Source: Streptomyces nigra
GTDB lineage: Bacteria > Actinomycetota > Actinomycetes > Streptomycetales > Streptomycetaceae
Length of the DNA: 64,000 nucleotides
Direction of reading: 5' to 3'
Assembly (NCBI RefSeq): GCF_003074055.1
Contig: NZ_CP029043.1
Span: 2,224,501 to 2,288,500, forward strand
Shown here piece after piece: positions 34,097 through 43,532 of this stretch. The notes beneath the pieces are model-generated. The model was not told where the DNA came from, ran no database searches, and saw nothing but the letters and a program-made list of their open reading frames with translations. The translations under genes were made by a program, and so were the position numbers. Position 1 is the first letter of the stretch. Every line of letters starts with the position of its first letter.

Positions 34097-35836
34097 ATGC
34101 GTCTGCGCGCCCCCTCCTCGCCGCGAAAGGGCCCGTCGTCCCGCGTGGCCTCCGTCCGTCCGTACGCCCTGGCCGGCGGCACCCTCGCCGTCGGCTTCGG
34201 CGGCCTGTATCTCGCGGGGCTCCTCGCCGCGGGCGGGGACATAGAGGACGGGACGACGGTGCGGGGTGTCGACATCGGCGGGCTGGGCCGCGCCGAGGCC
34301 GTGCACCGGCTGGACGACCGCCTCGCCCCGGCCGCCGCCCGCAGCCTGCGGGTCACGGTCGGCGACCGCGAGGGCACCGTCGACCCGCGCCGCCTGGGCA
34401 TCACCTTCGACCACGAGGCCACCGTCGACCGGGCGAGCCGCAGCGGCGCCCTCGACCCGTTCACCGTGATCGGCGGCCTGTTCCGCTCGGGCGGCCCGGT
34501 CGAGCCCTCGGTGAGCGTCGACGAGGACAAGGCGCACGCGGAACTGAAGAAGGTCGCGCGGGACGCCGACCAGAAGGTCCGCGAGGGCGGCGTCACCTTC
34601 GAGGACGGCGAGGTCCACCGGGTCGCCCCGCACCAGGGCTACGCCCTGGACACGGACGCGGCCGTCGGCCCGCTGCGCGACGCCTTCGCCCGCGGCGACG
34701 CCCGGGCCGTCACGAAGCTGCCGGCCCGCGCGACCGCGCCGAAGGTGACGGACCGCGAGGTCGACCGTGCGGTGCGCGAGTTCGCCGAGCCGGCCATGTC
34801 GGCCCCGGTCACCCTGACCGCCGCCGACCACCGCTTCACCGTCGAGCAGCCCGTCCTGGGCCGGTATCTGACGATGCGCCCGGACGACACGGGCAAGCTC
34901 GTACCGAAGCTGGACGCGGCCGGGCTGCGCGCCGACCCGGCGGTGGCCAAACCGCTGTCCGCCCTGCCCACCCGGGCCGCCAACGCCGAGCTGCGCCTGG
35001 TCGGCGACCGGGTCGGCGTCGTCCAGGACGGCCACGCGGGCCATGTGGTCACCGACAAGGCGCTGGGCAAGGCCGTACTGCCGCTGCTGACGAACCGGGG
35101 CGCCGCCCGCAGCGGCGAGATCGCCACCCGGGTGAGCGAGCCTCAGGTCACCCGGGCCAACGTGGACCGGCTGGGCCTGCGCGAGAAGATGTCGTCGTTC
35201 ACCGTGAACTTCGACCCGGCCCCGTACCGCACCCGGAACATCGGCCGCGCGGTCGAGCTGATCAACGGCTCGGTCGTGATGCCGGGCGAGACCTGGAGCT
35301 TCAACCGCAGGGTCGGCGAACGCACCCCGGAGAACGGCTTCGTCGACGGCATCATGATCTACGACGACGAGTTCCGGAAGGCGCCCGGCGGCGGTGTCTC
35401 GGCGGTCGCCACGACCGTCTTCAACGCGCTGTGGTTCGCGGGCGTCAAGCCCGTCGAGCACGGCGCCCACTCCTTCTACATCGAGCGCTACCCGGAGGGC
35501 CGGGAGGCCACGGTCGCCTGGGGCAGCCTGGACCTGCGCTTCGCCAACGACTCCGGGCACGCCCTCTACATCCAGGCCCAGTCCACCGACCACTCGGTGA
35601 CGATCTCGTTCCTCGGCACCCGCAAGTACGACGAGATCGGCTCCGTGAAGGGCCCGCGCACCAACGTGAAGCAGCCCGAGCGCAAGGTCCTGAGCGGCGA
35701 CCGGTGCGTCCCCCAGACTCCGCTGGAGGGATTCGACGTGACCGTGCAGCGGGTCTTCGTCCAGGACGGCCGCGTGGTGAAGCGGGAGCCGTTCCGCACG
35801 CACTACGACCCGCGGAACGAGATCGTCTGCGAGTGA
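34097..35836 (+). CDS. VanW-type envelope protein with PG-binding-like repeats
   Basis: 579 residues from ATG 34097 after CGGGAG; the frame from 33980 adds 39 residues without a ribosome site. An N-terminal anchor helix (about 20-45, YALAGGTLAVGFGGLYLAGLL) follows a basic cytoplasmic tail. Two PG_binding_4 (YoaR-like) domains occupy about 50-330 (VRGVDIGGLGRAEAVHRL; VTDREVDRAVREFAEPAM). The C-terminus is a VanW domain: INGSVVMPGETWSFNRRVGERT, APGGGVSAVATTVFNALWFAG and HSFYIERYPEGREATVAWG, in separate strands. It faces the cell wall and probably handles peptidoglycan. VanW proteins have no settled enzymatic activity. Confidence 0.87.
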   Translation: MRLRAPSSPRKGPSSRVASVRPYALAGGTLAVGFGGLYLAGLLAAGGDIEDGTTVRGVDIGGLGRAEAVHRLDDRLAPAAARSLRVTVGDREGTVDPRRLGITFDHEATVDRASRSGALDPFTVIGGLFRSGGPVEPSVSVDEDKAHAELKKVARDADQKVREGGVTFEDGEVHRVAPHQGYALDTDAAVGPLRDAFARGDARAVTKLPARATAPKVTDREVDRAVREFAEPAMSAPVTLTAADHRFTVEQPVLGRYLTMRPDDTGKLVPKLDAAGLRADPAVAKPLSALPTRAANAELRLVGDRVGVVQDGHAGHVVTDKALGKAVLPLLTNRGAARSGEIATRVSEPQVTRANVDRLGLREKMSSFTVNFDPAPYRTRNIGRAVELINGSVVMPGETWSFNRRVGERTPENGFVDGIMIYDDEFRKAPGGGVSAVATTVFNALWFAGVKPVEHGAHSFYIERYPEGREATVAWGSLDLRFANDSGHALYIQAQSTDHSVTISFLGTRKYDEIGSVKGPRTNVKQPERKVLSGDRCVPQTPLEGFDVTVQRVFVQDGRVVKREPFRTHYDPRNEIVCE

Positions 35837-35883
35837 TCCTCCCGGCAACGGCCTGGTCGCATCGTTTCTGCACGGGTGGCGCC

Positions 35884-35960
35884 TGGTGGGGCGGGTGGGA
35901 CTCGAACCCACGGCCGACGGATTATGAGTCCGCTGCTCTAACCGGCTGAGCTACCGCCCC
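35884..35960 (-). tRNA. tRNA with CAT anticodon (Ile2 or elongator Met)
   Basis: 77 bases including an encoded CCA (35884-35886 complement). The acceptor stem GGGGCGG/CCGCCCC pairs fully, the D arm GCTC/GAGC is normal, the anticodon loop is CTCATAA (anticodon CAT) and the T arm is GGGTTCGAGTCCC. The G27-U43 pair at the top of the anticodon stem resembles tRNA-Ile2, which TilS converts to a lysidine anticodon; initiator features (three G-C pairs flanking the loop) are absent. Ile2 versus elongator Met cannot be settled by eye. Confidence 0.88.
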
Positions 35961-36105
35961 ATAGCGGCGTGTCGCGTACATGTGTGCGCGCCGTCTGCCG
36001 CAGCATAGCCGCTCATACGATCTCCTGCTTCGTATGGTCGACTTCGCATGCCCTGAAGGACACCGCTGCGACCTGCACGGTTCCCGCCGCAGGTGGGAAG
36101 GCATG

Positions 36106-36129
36106 AAAAAGGACCCCGACGGGGGTCCT
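36106..36129 (-). terminator. Rho-independent terminator of the tRNA-Asn genes
   Basis: Minus strand: AGGACCCC - CGTC - GGGGTCCT followed by TTTTT, 12 bases downstream of the distal tRNA-Asn gene. An 8-bp GC-rich stem with a real U-tract is unusual in Streptomyces and makes this the clearest terminator in the window. Confidence 0.88.
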
Positions 36130-36140
36130 CGTTCAGCATG

Positions 36141-36213
36141 CTCCCCCGACTGGACTCGAACCAGTAACCTGCCGGTTAACAGCCGGCTGCTCTGCCAATT
36201 GAGCTACGGAGGA
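36141..36213 (-). tRNA. tRNA-Asn (GTT), copy 2
   Basis: 73 bases, no encoded CCA. Acceptor TCCTCCG/CGGGGGA (one G-U pair), D arm GCTCAATTGGCAGAGC, anticodon loop CTGTTAA, T arm CTGGTTCGAGTCCAG. It is identical to the copy at 36219-36291 and transcribed after it, separated by 5 bases. Confidence 0.95.
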
Positions 36214-36218
36214 CCGAG

Positions 36219-36291
36219 CTCCCCCGACTGGACTCGAACCAGTAACCTGCCGGTTAACAGCCGGCTGCTCTGCCAATTGAGCTACGGAGGA
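36219..36291 (-). tRNA. tRNA-Asn (GTT), copy 1
   Basis: 73 bases, no encoded CCA, identical to the downstream copy. Anticodon GTT, standard cloverleaf. Two tandem copies 5 bases apart imply a joint precursor processed by RNase P and 3' nucleases and ended by the terminator at 36106-36129. Confidence 0.95.
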
Positions 36292-36453
36292 ATGCCTCGT
36301 TTGCATCGAACGTACCTACCTGGGTATTCGCCAGGGGGCGTGCGCTCGCTGCGACACATACATTAGCGCAAGCAGGGGGGTGCTCCGCCAATCGGTTCCC
36401 CCCGGGGCGCCGACGCCGCATCAGGGACCTAGGCAAAGGGAAGGGTGGCCGCC

Positions 36454-36762
36454 ATGCGCTACCGGCTCACGTTCGTCGTCGGACTCGCCGTCGGTTACGT
36501 GCTCGGCACTCGCGCCGGACGCGAGCGCTACGAGCAGCTCAAGAAGACGGCCCGGGAGATCTCGCACAACCCGGCGGTGCGCAACACCGCCGAGACGGCG
36601 GCCCAGCAGGGCCGGGTCTTCGCGGGCAAGGCGTACCACACGGTCAGCGACAAGGTCGGGGACCGCGTTCCCGCGTCCGTCGCCGATCGCGTCCGCAACC
36701 TCCGCGAACGCAGCGCCCACAACGGAGGCGCCGAGGACGACTGGGGCACCAGCAACACCTGA
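36454..36762 (+). CDS. YtxH-domain protein
   Basis: 102 residues from ATG 36454, 8 bases after GGAAGGG; a GTG at 36445 is less well spaced. Residues 4-20 form a membrane helix (LTFVVGLAVGYVLGTRAG), with the glycine pattern GxxVGxVLGTRAGRERYEQL typical of YtxH proteins. A basic helical cytoplasmic tail follows, with ERYEQLKKTAREISHNP and later KAYHTVSDKVG, ending in an acidic tip. YtxH proteins are general-stress-type membrane-associated proteins of unknown mechanism. Single gene. Confidence 0.85.
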   Translation: MRYRLTFVVGLAVGYVLGTRAGRERYEQLKKTAREISHNPAVRNTAETAAQQGRVFAGKAYHTVSDKVGDRVPASVADRVRNLRERSAHNGGAEDDWGTSNT

Positions 36763-36809
36763 GCGGCCCGCGGCCCGAGCAGGCGCCGCCCTGCGGCACA
36801 ATTTGGCCC

Positions 36810-38258
36810 ATGGGGATAGTCGCCGGGTTGGACAGTTCGCCCGATTTCACTCGCATCGTCGTCTGTGACACGGACTCGGGCGCCGTGCTCAGGCAGGGTT
36901 ATGCCCCGCACCCGGTGGAGTCGCCGGACGGTGCGCGCCCCTCCGACGTCGACCCGCAGGCGTGGCTGCTCTCCCTCGGTGAGGCCGCCGGCGGCGGCCT
37001 CCTCGAGGGCGTCCAGGCCATCGGCGTGTCCGCGCAGCAGAACGCGCTGGTGCCGGTGGACGCGCAGGGCAACACCGTGCGTCCCGCGATGGTCGGCGGC
37101 GACAAGCGGGCCCAGGTCGCGGCGGCCGATCTGATCGACGCGCTCGGCGGGCGCGAGGCGTGGGCGCAGGCGGTGGGGTGTGTGCCGCAGGCGGCGCAGC
37201 CGGTCACCAAGCTGCGCTGGCTCGCCAAGACCGAGCCGGAGCACGCGGCGCGCACCGCGGTCCTACTGCAGGCCCACGACTGGCTGGTGTGGCAGCTGCT
37301 GGGCCGGCCGGTGCGCCGTACGACCGATCGGGGCGGGGCGTCCTCCACCGGCTACTGGTCCGCGGCGGGCGGTGCGTACCGCTCCGATCTGGTGGAGCTG
37401 GCTCTCGGCCATCCGGCGATGCTGCCGGAGGTGATCGGCCCCTCGCAGGCGGCCGGTACGACCCCGGAGGGGCTGCTGATCTCCGCCGGGACCGGCGAGA
37501 CCATGGCCGCCGCGTTCGGGCTCGGCATCGGGCTGGGCGACGCGGTCGTCTCGCTCGGCGCGTCCGGGTCCGTGATGGCCGTCCACCCCGAGGCGCTCAT
37601 GGACGGCTCCGGGATGATCACCTCGCTGGCCGACGCGACCGGTATGCATCTGCCGGTCGTCACCACGCTCAACGCGGTGCGCACGCTGCGCGGCACCGCC
37701 GAACTCCTCTCGCTGCCCGACCTGGAGAGCCTGTCCGACCTGGCGATGAAGTCGACGCCGGGGGCCCACGGGCTGGTGCTGCTCCCCTATCTGGAGGGTG
37801 AGCGGACCCCGAATCTGCCGCACACCGCGGGCACCCTGTCGGGGCTGCGCCGGGAGTCGATGAAGCCGGAGCATCTGGCGCGGGCGGCGTTCGAGGGCAT
37901 GCTGTGCGGGCTCGCGGACGCGCTGGACGTGCTGCGGGGCCGGGGTGTCGAGGTGCGGCGGGTCTTCCTGCTGGGGGCGGCCGCCGAGCTGCCGGCCGTG
38001 CAGGCGGCGGCGCCGTCGCTGTTCGGCGCGCAGGTCGTCGTACCGCAGCCCGCGGACTACGCGGCGATCGGTGCCGCGCGGCAGGCGGCGTGGGCGCTGG
38101 GCGCCACCCAGGGCACCCTCGACCCGCGGACCCCGCCGCTCTGGCAGGGCCCGGCGGCGCAGGTGCTGGACCCCGGCGACGAGCTGGCGGTCGGCCAGGC
38201 GGTGCGCCAGCAGTACGTGTCGGTGCGCGAGCAGACGCATCCCGGGGCGTTCCGGTAG
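36810..38258 (+). CDS. xylB: FGGY-family sugar kinase (xylulokinase type)
   Basis: 482 residues, ATG 36810 without a strong ribosome site. The FGGY kinase fold is visible: GIVAGLDSSPDFTRIVVCD (phosphate loop), VQAIGVSAQQNALVPVD, MVGGDKRAQVAA, LLQAHDWLVWQLLGR, TDRGGASSTGYW (sugar-binding aspartate) and ISAGTGETMAAAFGLG. In the C-lobe, GLVLLPYLEGERTPNLP and VRRVFLLGAAAELPAVQAAAP match the FGGY signature region, although the usual GGGA/S is GAAA. It phosphorylates D-xylulose or a close ketose with ATP. No xylose isomerase is adjacent, so the sugar is inferred from family similarity. Confidence 0.85.
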   Translation: MGIVAGLDSSPDFTRIVVCDTDSGAVLRQGYAPHPVESPDGARPSDVDPQAWLLSLGEAAGGGLLEGVQAIGVSAQQNALVPVDAQGNTVRPAMVGGDKRAQVAAADLIDALGGREAWAQAVGCVPQAAQPVTKLRWLAKTEPEHAARTAVLLQAHDWLVWQLLGRPVRRTTDRGGASSTGYWSAAGGAYRSDLVELALGHPAMLPEVIGPSQAAGTTPEGLLISAGTGETMAAAFGLGIGLGDAVVSLGASGSVMAVHPEALMDGSGMITSLADATGMHLPVVTTLNAVRTLRGTAELLSLPDLESLSDLAMKSTPGAHGLVLLPYLEGERTPNLPHTAGTLSGLRRESMKPEHLARAAFEGMLCGLADALDVLRGRGVEVRRVFLLGAAAELPAVQAAAPSLFGAQVVVPQPADYAAIGAARQAAWALGATQGTLDPRTPPLWQGPAAQVLDPGDELAVGQAVRQQYVSVREQTHPGAFR

Positions 38259-38437
38259 CGGGCCGAGTGGGGTGCGGAAGGTAAGAGACCGGTAGGAAGC
38301 CGTACCCGTAAGGCCGTACGGAGCGGCGCCGACGGCTTAATCGGTTGAGGTAACGCGGCGGGAGTGTCGGACGATAGGGGCCAGGGGCAACCAAGCCCGC
38401 GCCCCGTCGCCGACCCGACCACTGCGAGAGAAGCAGC

Positions 38438-40171
38438 GTGCTCATACGACTCCTGCGGACCTACCTCAGGCCCTACCGCCGTTCCATCGGCTGGCTGGTG
38501 CTGCTGCAGTTCCTGCAGACCTGCGCCACCCTCTATCTGCCCACCCTGAACGCCGACATCATCGACAAGGGCGTCGTCAACGGCGACACCGGCTACATCA
38601 TGTCCTTCGGGGCGCTGATGATCGGCATCTCGCTGGCGCAGGTGGTGTGCAACGTCGGTGCCGTGTACTACGGCGCCCGGACCGCCTCGGCGCTGGGGCG
38701 GGACGTGCGGGCCGCCGTCTTCGACCGGGTGCAGTCGTTCTCGGCGCGCGAGGTGGGCCAGTTCGGGGCGCCCTCGCTGATCACGCGGACGACGAACGAC
38801 GTCCAGCAGGTGCAGATGCTGGCGCTGATGACGTTCACGCTGATGGTGTCGGCGCCCATCATGTGCGTCGGCGGGATCGTGCTGGCGCTCGGTCTGGACG
38901 TGCCGCTGTCGGCGGTGCTGGTCGCTGTGGTCCCGGTGCTCGGCATCTGTGTGACGCTGATCGTGCGCCGGCTGCGGCCGCTGTTCCGGGCGATGCAGGT
39001 GCGGCTGGACACGGTGAACCGGGTGCTGCGCGAGCAGATCAGCGGCAACCGCGTGATCCGCGCGTTCGTCCGCGACGACTACGAGCAGCAGCGGTTCCGG
39101 AAGGCCAACACGGAGCTCACCGACATGGCGCTGGGCACCGGCCGGCTGCTCGCGCTGATGTTCCCGATCGTCATGACGGTGGTGAACCTGTCGTCCATCG
39201 CGGTGGTGTGGTTCGGCGCGCACCGGATCGACAGCGGCGGGATGCAGATCGGCGATCTGACGGCGTTCCTCGCCTATCTGATGCAGATCGTGATGTCCGT
39301 GATGATGGCCACCTTCATGTTCATGATGGTGCCGCGCGCCGAGGTGTGCGCCGAGCGCATCCAGGAGGTCCTGGACACCTCCTCCAGCGTGGTCCCGCCG
39401 AAGGCTCCGGTGACCGAGCTGCGCCGGCACGGGCATCTGGAGATCCGGGGCGCGGGCTTCCGCTATCCGGGCGCCGAGGAGCCGGTGCTGACGTCGATCG
39501 ACCTGGAGGCCCGGCCGGGTGAGGTGACCGCCGTCATCGGCTCGACCGGCAGCGGCAAGTCGACCCTGCTGGGGCTGGTGCCCCGGCTGTTCGACGCGAC
39601 AGAGGGCCGGGTCCTCGTGAACGGCGAGGACGTCGGCGGGATCGACCCGCGGCTGCTCGCCCGCACCGTCGGCCTGGTGCCGCAGAAGCCGTACCTCTTC
39701 GCGGGCACGGTGGCCACCAATCTGCGGTACGGCAATCCGGACGCCACGGACGACGAGCTGTGGAACGCGCTGGAGGTGGCGCAGGCCAGGGAGTTCGTCG
39801 AGCGGCTGGAGGGCGGGCTGGACGCGCCGATCGCGCAGGGCGGCACGAACGTCTCCGGCGGGCAGCGGCAGCGCCTGGCGATCGCGCGGACGCTGGTGCA
39901 GCGCCCCGAGATCTATCTGTTCGACGACTCCTTCTCCGCCCTCGACTACGCCACGGACGCCGCGCTGCGCTCGGCGCTGTCGCGGGAGACCGCCGAGGCG
40001 ACCGTCGTCATCGTCGCCCAGCGGGTGGCGACGATCCGGGACGCGGACCGGATCGTCGTGCTGGACGAGGGGCAGGTGGTCGGCACCGGCCGGCACCACG
40101 AGCTGATGGCGGACAACGAGACCTACCGGGAGATCGTGCTCTCCCAGCTGACGGAAGCGGAGGCCGCCTGA
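38438..40171 (+). CDS. ABC exporter half-transporter, degenerate ATPase partner
   Basis: 577 residues from GTG 38438 after GAGAGAAGCAGC. Six membrane helices (about 15-310) form a type I exporter domain. The NBD has Walker A GSTGSGKST, a Q-loop near VPQKPYLFAGTV, a canonical signature VSGGQRQRLAIAR, and Walker B IYLFDDSFSALD. The catalytic Glu after Walker B is Asp (FDD), so this subunit has the non-hydrolytic site of a heterodimer. Its partner is the next gene, which has the Glu but a divergent signature. Such heterodimers resemble TM287/288 and BmrCD multidrug exporters. The stop overlaps the next start by one base. Confidence 0.9.
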   Translation: MLIRLLRTYLRPYRRSIGWLVLLQFLQTCATLYLPTLNADIIDKGVVNGDTGYIMSFGALMIGISLAQVVCNVGAVYYGARTASALGRDVRAAVFDRVQSFSAREVGQFGAPSLITRTTNDVQQVQMLALMTFTLMVSAPIMCVGGIVLALGLDVPLSAVLVAVVPVLGICVTLIVRRLRPLFRAMQVRLDTVNRVLREQISGNRVIRAFVRDDYEQQRFRKANTELTDMALGTGRLLALMFPIVMTVVNLSSIAVVWFGAHRIDSGGMQIGDLTAFLAYLMQIVMSVMMATFMFMMVPRAEVCAERIQEVLDTSSSVVPPKAPVTELRRHGHLEIRGAGFRYPGAEEPVLTSIDLEARPGEVTAVIGSTGSGKSTLLGLVPRLFDATEGRVLVNGEDVGGIDPRLLARTVGLVPQKPYLFAGTVATNLRYGNPDATDDELWNALEVAQAREFVERLEGGLDAPIAQGGTNVSGGQRQRLAIARTLVQRPEIYLFDDSFSALDYATDAALRSALSRETAEATVVIVAQRVATIRDADRIVVLDEGQVVGTGRHHELMADNETYREIVLSQLTEAEAA

Positions 40172-42099
40172 TGGCCGGGCCCATGGGACGGATGATGGCC
40201 GGCGGCGGTCCCGACCAGCGTTCGCTGGACTTCAAGGGGTCGGGCCGCCGGCTCGTGGCGCGGTTCGCGCCGGAGCGGCTGACCATCTATGTGCTGCTGC
40301 TGTGCGTGGTGGTGAGCGTGGGTCTGTCGGTCGCCGGGCCGAAGATCCTCGGCAAGGCCACCGACCTGGTCTTCGCGGGCATCGTCGGGCGGCAGTTCGA
40401 GCCCGGGATGTCCAAGGAGCAGGTCCTCGCGGCGATGCGGGAGCGCGGTGACGGCCGGATCGCCGACATGCTGCGCAGCACCGACTTCACCCCCGGCCAG
40501 GGCATCGACTTCACGGCCGTGGGGAACGTCCTGCTGGTCGCGCTCGCGGTGTTCGCCGCCGCGGGTCTGCTGATGGCCGTGGCGACGCGGCTGGTGAACC
40601 GGGCCGTGAACCGCACGATGTACCGGATGCGCGAGGACGTGCAGACGAAGCTGTCGCGGCTGCCGCTGTCGTACTTCGACAAGCGGCAGCGCGGCGAGGT
40701 GCTGTCCCGGGCGACCAACGACATCGACAACATCGGGCAGACGCTGCAGCAGTCGATGGGCCAGCTGATCAACTCGGTGCTCACCATCATCGGTGTGCTG
40801 GCCGTGATGTTCTGGGTGTCGTGGCTGCTGGCGCTGGTCGCGCTGGTGACCGTGCCGCTGTCGTTCGTCGTGGCCACCCGGGTGGGCAAGCGGTCGCAGC
40901 CGCACTTCGTGCAGCAGTGGCGCACGACCGGCAGGCTCAACGCGCATGTCGAGGAGATGTACACCGGGCACACCCTGGTGAAGGTGTTCGGCCGGCAGGA
41001 GGAGTCGGCGCGGCAGTTCGCCGAGCAGAACGAGGCGCTGTACGAGGCCGGGTTCAAGGCGCAGTTCAACAGCGGGATCATGCAGCCGCTGATGCTGTTC
41101 GTGTCGAACCTCAACTATGTGCTGGTCGCGGTGGTCGGCGGGCTGCGGGTCGCGTCGGGCGCGCTGTCCATCGGCGATGTGCAGGCGTTCATCCAGTACT
41201 CGCGGCAGTTCTCGATGCCGCTGACGCAGGTCGCGTCGATGGCGAACCTCGTGCAGTCCGGTGTGGCGTCCGCCGAGCGGATCTTCGAGGTGCTGGACGC
41301 CGAGGAGCAGTCGGCGGACCCGGTGCCGGGGGTGCGGCCGGAGGAGCTGCGCGGCCGGGTGGCGCTGGAGCACGTGTCCTTCCGGTACGAGCCGGACAAG
41401 CCGCTGATCGAGGATCTGTCGCTGACGGTGGAGCCCGGGCACACGGTCGCGATCGTCGGCCCGACCGGCGCCGGCAAGACGACGCTGGTCAATCTGCTGA
41501 TGCGGTTCTACGACGTGTCGTCGGGGCGGATCACGCTGGACGGCGTCGACATCGCGCGGATGTCCCGGGACGAACTGCGGTCCGGGATCGGCATGGTGCT
41601 CCAGGACACCTGGCTGTTCGGCGGCACCATCGCGGAGAACATCGCGTACGGGGCGGCCCGGGACGTCACCCGCGGCGAGATCGAGGAGGCGGCGCGGGCC
41701 GCGCACGCCGACCGGTTCATCCGTACGCTGCCCGACGGGTACGACACGGTGATCGACGACGAGGGGTCGGGGGTCAGCGCGGGCGAGAAGCAGCTGATCA
41801 CGATCGCGCGGGCGTTCCTGTCGGACCCGGTCATCCTGGTGCTGGACGAGGCGACGTCGTCCGTCGACACCCGTACCGAGGTGCTGATCCAGAAGGCGAT
41901 GGCCAAACTGGCGCACGGGCGGACGTCGTTCGTCATCGCGCACCGGCTGTCGACGATCCGGGACGCGGACACCATCCTCGTCATGGAGAACGGCGCGATC
42001 GTCGAACAGGGCGCGCACGCCGAGCTGTTGACGGCGGACGGGGCCTACGCGCGCCTGTACAAGGCGCAGTTCGCGCAGGCGGTCGCGGAGGTCGACTAG
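40171..42099 (+). CDS. ABC exporter half-transporter, catalytic partner
   Basis: 642 residues, ATG sharing one base with the upstream stop (TGATG). A Gly/Met-rich leader (MAGPMGRMMAGGGPDQR) and an extra external loop (about 75-125, GIVGRQFEPGMSKEQVLAAM) precede helix 2. The rest is a standard exporter: VLSRATNDIDNIGQTLQQ, VEEMYTGHTLVKVFGRQ, Walker A GPTGAGKTT, and Walker B VILVLDEATSSVD with the catalytic Glu. Its signature is VSAGEKQLITIAR rather than LSGGQ. This asymmetry complements the upstream gene, so the two form one heterodimeric drug or lipid exporter. Confidence 0.92.
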   Translation: MAGPMGRMMAGGGPDQRSLDFKGSGRRLVARFAPERLTIYVLLLCVVVSVGLSVAGPKILGKATDLVFAGIVGRQFEPGMSKEQVLAAMRERGDGRIADMLRSTDFTPGQGIDFTAVGNVLLVALAVFAAAGLLMAVATRLVNRAVNRTMYRMREDVQTKLSRLPLSYFDKRQRGEVLSRATNDIDNIGQTLQQSMGQLINSVLTIIGVLAVMFWVSWLLALVALVTVPLSFVVATRVGKRSQPHFVQQWRTTGRLNAHVEEMYTGHTLVKVFGRQEESARQFAEQNEALYEAGFKAQFNSGIMQPLMLFVSNLNYVLVAVVGGLRVASGALSIGDVQAFIQYSRQFSMPLTQVASMANLVQSGVASAERIFEVLDAEEQSADPVPGVRPEELRGRVALEHVSFRYEPDKPLIEDLSLTVEPGHTVAIVGPTGAGKTTLVNLLMRFYDVSSGRITLDGVDIARMSRDELRSGIGMVLQDTWLFGGTIAENIAYGAARDVTRGEIEEAARAAHADRFIRTLPDGYDTVIDDEGSGVSAGEKQLITIARAFLSDPVILVLDEATSSVDTRTEVLIQKAMAKLAHGRTSFVIAHRLSTIRDADTILVMENGAIVEQGAHAELLTADGAYARLYKAQFAQAVAEVD

Positions 42100-42109
42100 G
42101 GGGCAGGAG

Positions 42110-42134
42110 GGGGCCGCCGTCGTGGGACGGCCCC
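42110..42134. terminator. Shared hairpin between converging ABC and sigma genes
   Basis: A GCCGTC-GTGG-GACGGC stem, extended by GGG/CCC across a 2-base bulge, lies between the stops at 42099 and 42138. It can end transcripts from both sides. It has no long U-tract. Confidence 0.5.
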
Positions 42135-42137
42135 TTC

Positions 42138-43430
42138 TCAGTCCAGATAGCCCCTCAGCTGGTCCGCGAACGCGTGGTCGCGGAGCTTGTTGAGGGTCTT
42201 GGACTCGATCTGGCGGATGCGTTCCCGGGTCACGCCGAAGATGCGGCCTATCTCCTCCAGGGTGCGCGGGCGCCCGTCGGCGAGCCCGTACCGCAGCTGC
42301 ACGACCTTGCGTTCGCGCTCGCCCAGCGTCGACAGCACCGCCTCCAGGTGCTCGCGCAGCAGCAGGAACGCCGCCGACTCCACCGGCGAGGTGGCGTCGC
42401 CGTCCTCGATGAGGTCGCCGAGGGCGACGTCCTCCTCCTCTCCGACCGGGGCGTGCAGCGAGACGGGCTCCTGCGCGAGGCGCAGCACCTCGCTGACCCG
42501 CTCGGGCGGCAGGTCGAGATGGGCGGCGACCTCCTCCGGGGTGGGTTCGTAGCCGCGTTCCTGGAGCATGCGCCGCTGGACGCGGACGACCCGGTTGATC
42601 AGCTCGACCACGTGTACGGGCACCCGGATGGTGCGGGCCTGGTCGGCGAGGGCCCGGGACATGGCCTGCCGTATCCACCACGTGGCGTAGGTGGAGAACT
42701 TGTAGCCGCGGGCGTAGTCGAACTTCTCGACGGCGCGGATGAGTCCGAGGTTGCCCTCCTGCACGAGGTCGAGCATGGTCAGGCCGCGTCCGACGTACCG
42801 TTTGGCGACGGACACGACGAGCCGCAGATTGGCCTCGATGAGCCGCCGCTTGGCCATCCGGCCCATGACGACCAGCCGGTCCAGGTCCTGGGCGAGCCGG
42901 CTCTCCAGGTCGGGTGTGCGGGCGAGCTTCTCCTCGGCGAACAGGCCGGCCTCGACGCGCCGGGCGAGCTCGACCTCCTCGGCCGCGGTGAGCAGCGGGA
43001 TACGGCCGATCTCCCGCAGGTACTGGCGGAACAGGTCGGAGGTGGGTCCGCTGGTGTCGGGGCGGACCCGGGCCGGGAGCGGTGCCTCGACCGGCTCGGT
43101 GGCGTCGTCGAGCGCCTCCGCGGGCGGGTCGGGTGGGCCCTGCGGCTCGCTCTCCGGGTGGTGCGCGACGCGGCTCTGCGGGGGGACCGCGGCGAGCACG
43201 CCGTCGTCCGCGTCCGGCGCCGCGCCGTCCGTACGGGTGTCGTTCTCGACGAGGGTCTGGGTCTGCACGGGGGCGACCTCCAGGGTGATCGCTGCCGAGG
43301 CGTACGGCAGCGCTGCTTCGAGGGCGGAGTCGGCGGCCTCGCCGCTGTCCGTCCCGTACGCGATGAGCGGAACCGCGGGGGTGTGGGATCCGTGGGGGAC
43401 GGACCGGCCGCGCTCCGAGGACTCAGGCAC
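42138..43430 (-). CDS. hrdA: RNA polymerase sigma factor, HrdA-type (sigma-70 group 1/2)
   Basis: 430 residues from a GTG after a G-run; an ATG at 43457 would add 9 residues, and neither start is certain. The Pro/Glu-rich N-terminus is followed by the complete sigma-70 core. Region 1.2 is [21 protein letters not shown], regions 2.1-2.4 are [38 protein letters not shown] and [15 protein letters not shown], and region 4 is [25 protein letters not shown] with [19 protein letters not shown]. It is too well conserved for an ECF or stress sigma. Position beside dnaG points to HrdA rather than HrdB. Confidence 0.88.
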   Translation of the reverse strand: MPESSERGRSVPHGSHTPAVPLIAYGTDSGEAADSALEAALPYASAAITLEVAPVQTQTLVENDTRTDGAAPDADDGVLAAVPPQSRVAHHPESEPQGPPDPPAEALDDATEPVEAPLPARVRPDTSGPTSDLFRQYLREIGRIPLLTAAEEVELARRVEAGLFAEEKLARTPDLESRLAQDLDRLVVMGRMAKRRLIEANLRLVVSVAKRYVGRGLTMLDLVQEGNLGLIRAVEKFDYARGYKFSTYATWWIRQAMSRALADQARTIRVPVHVVELINRVVRVQRRMLQERGYEPTPEEVAAHLDLPPERVSEVLRLAQEPVSLHAPVGEEEDVALGDLIEDGDATSPVESAAFLLLREHLEAVLSTLGERERKVVQLRYGLADGRPRTLEEIGRIFGVTRERIRQIESKTLNKLRDHAFADQLRGYLD

Positions 43431-43532
43431 CGCCCCCCAGTGTGGGGTACGACACATCACCGCCACGAGGGGCGTGCGGTGACTTTTTGCGTTCGACTCG
43501 TGACCACGTGGATATGGCCGCGCGAAACCCTG

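Noticed and set aside
35884..36291. tRNA cluster as an attachment site for an integrated element
   Set aside because: No integrase, no att-like duplication and no change of composition on either side.
35980..36366. 128-codon plus-strand ORF with a repeated DWTRTSNLPVNSRLL stretch
   Set aside because: The repeat is the antisense translation of the two tRNA-Asn genes; it is not a protein.
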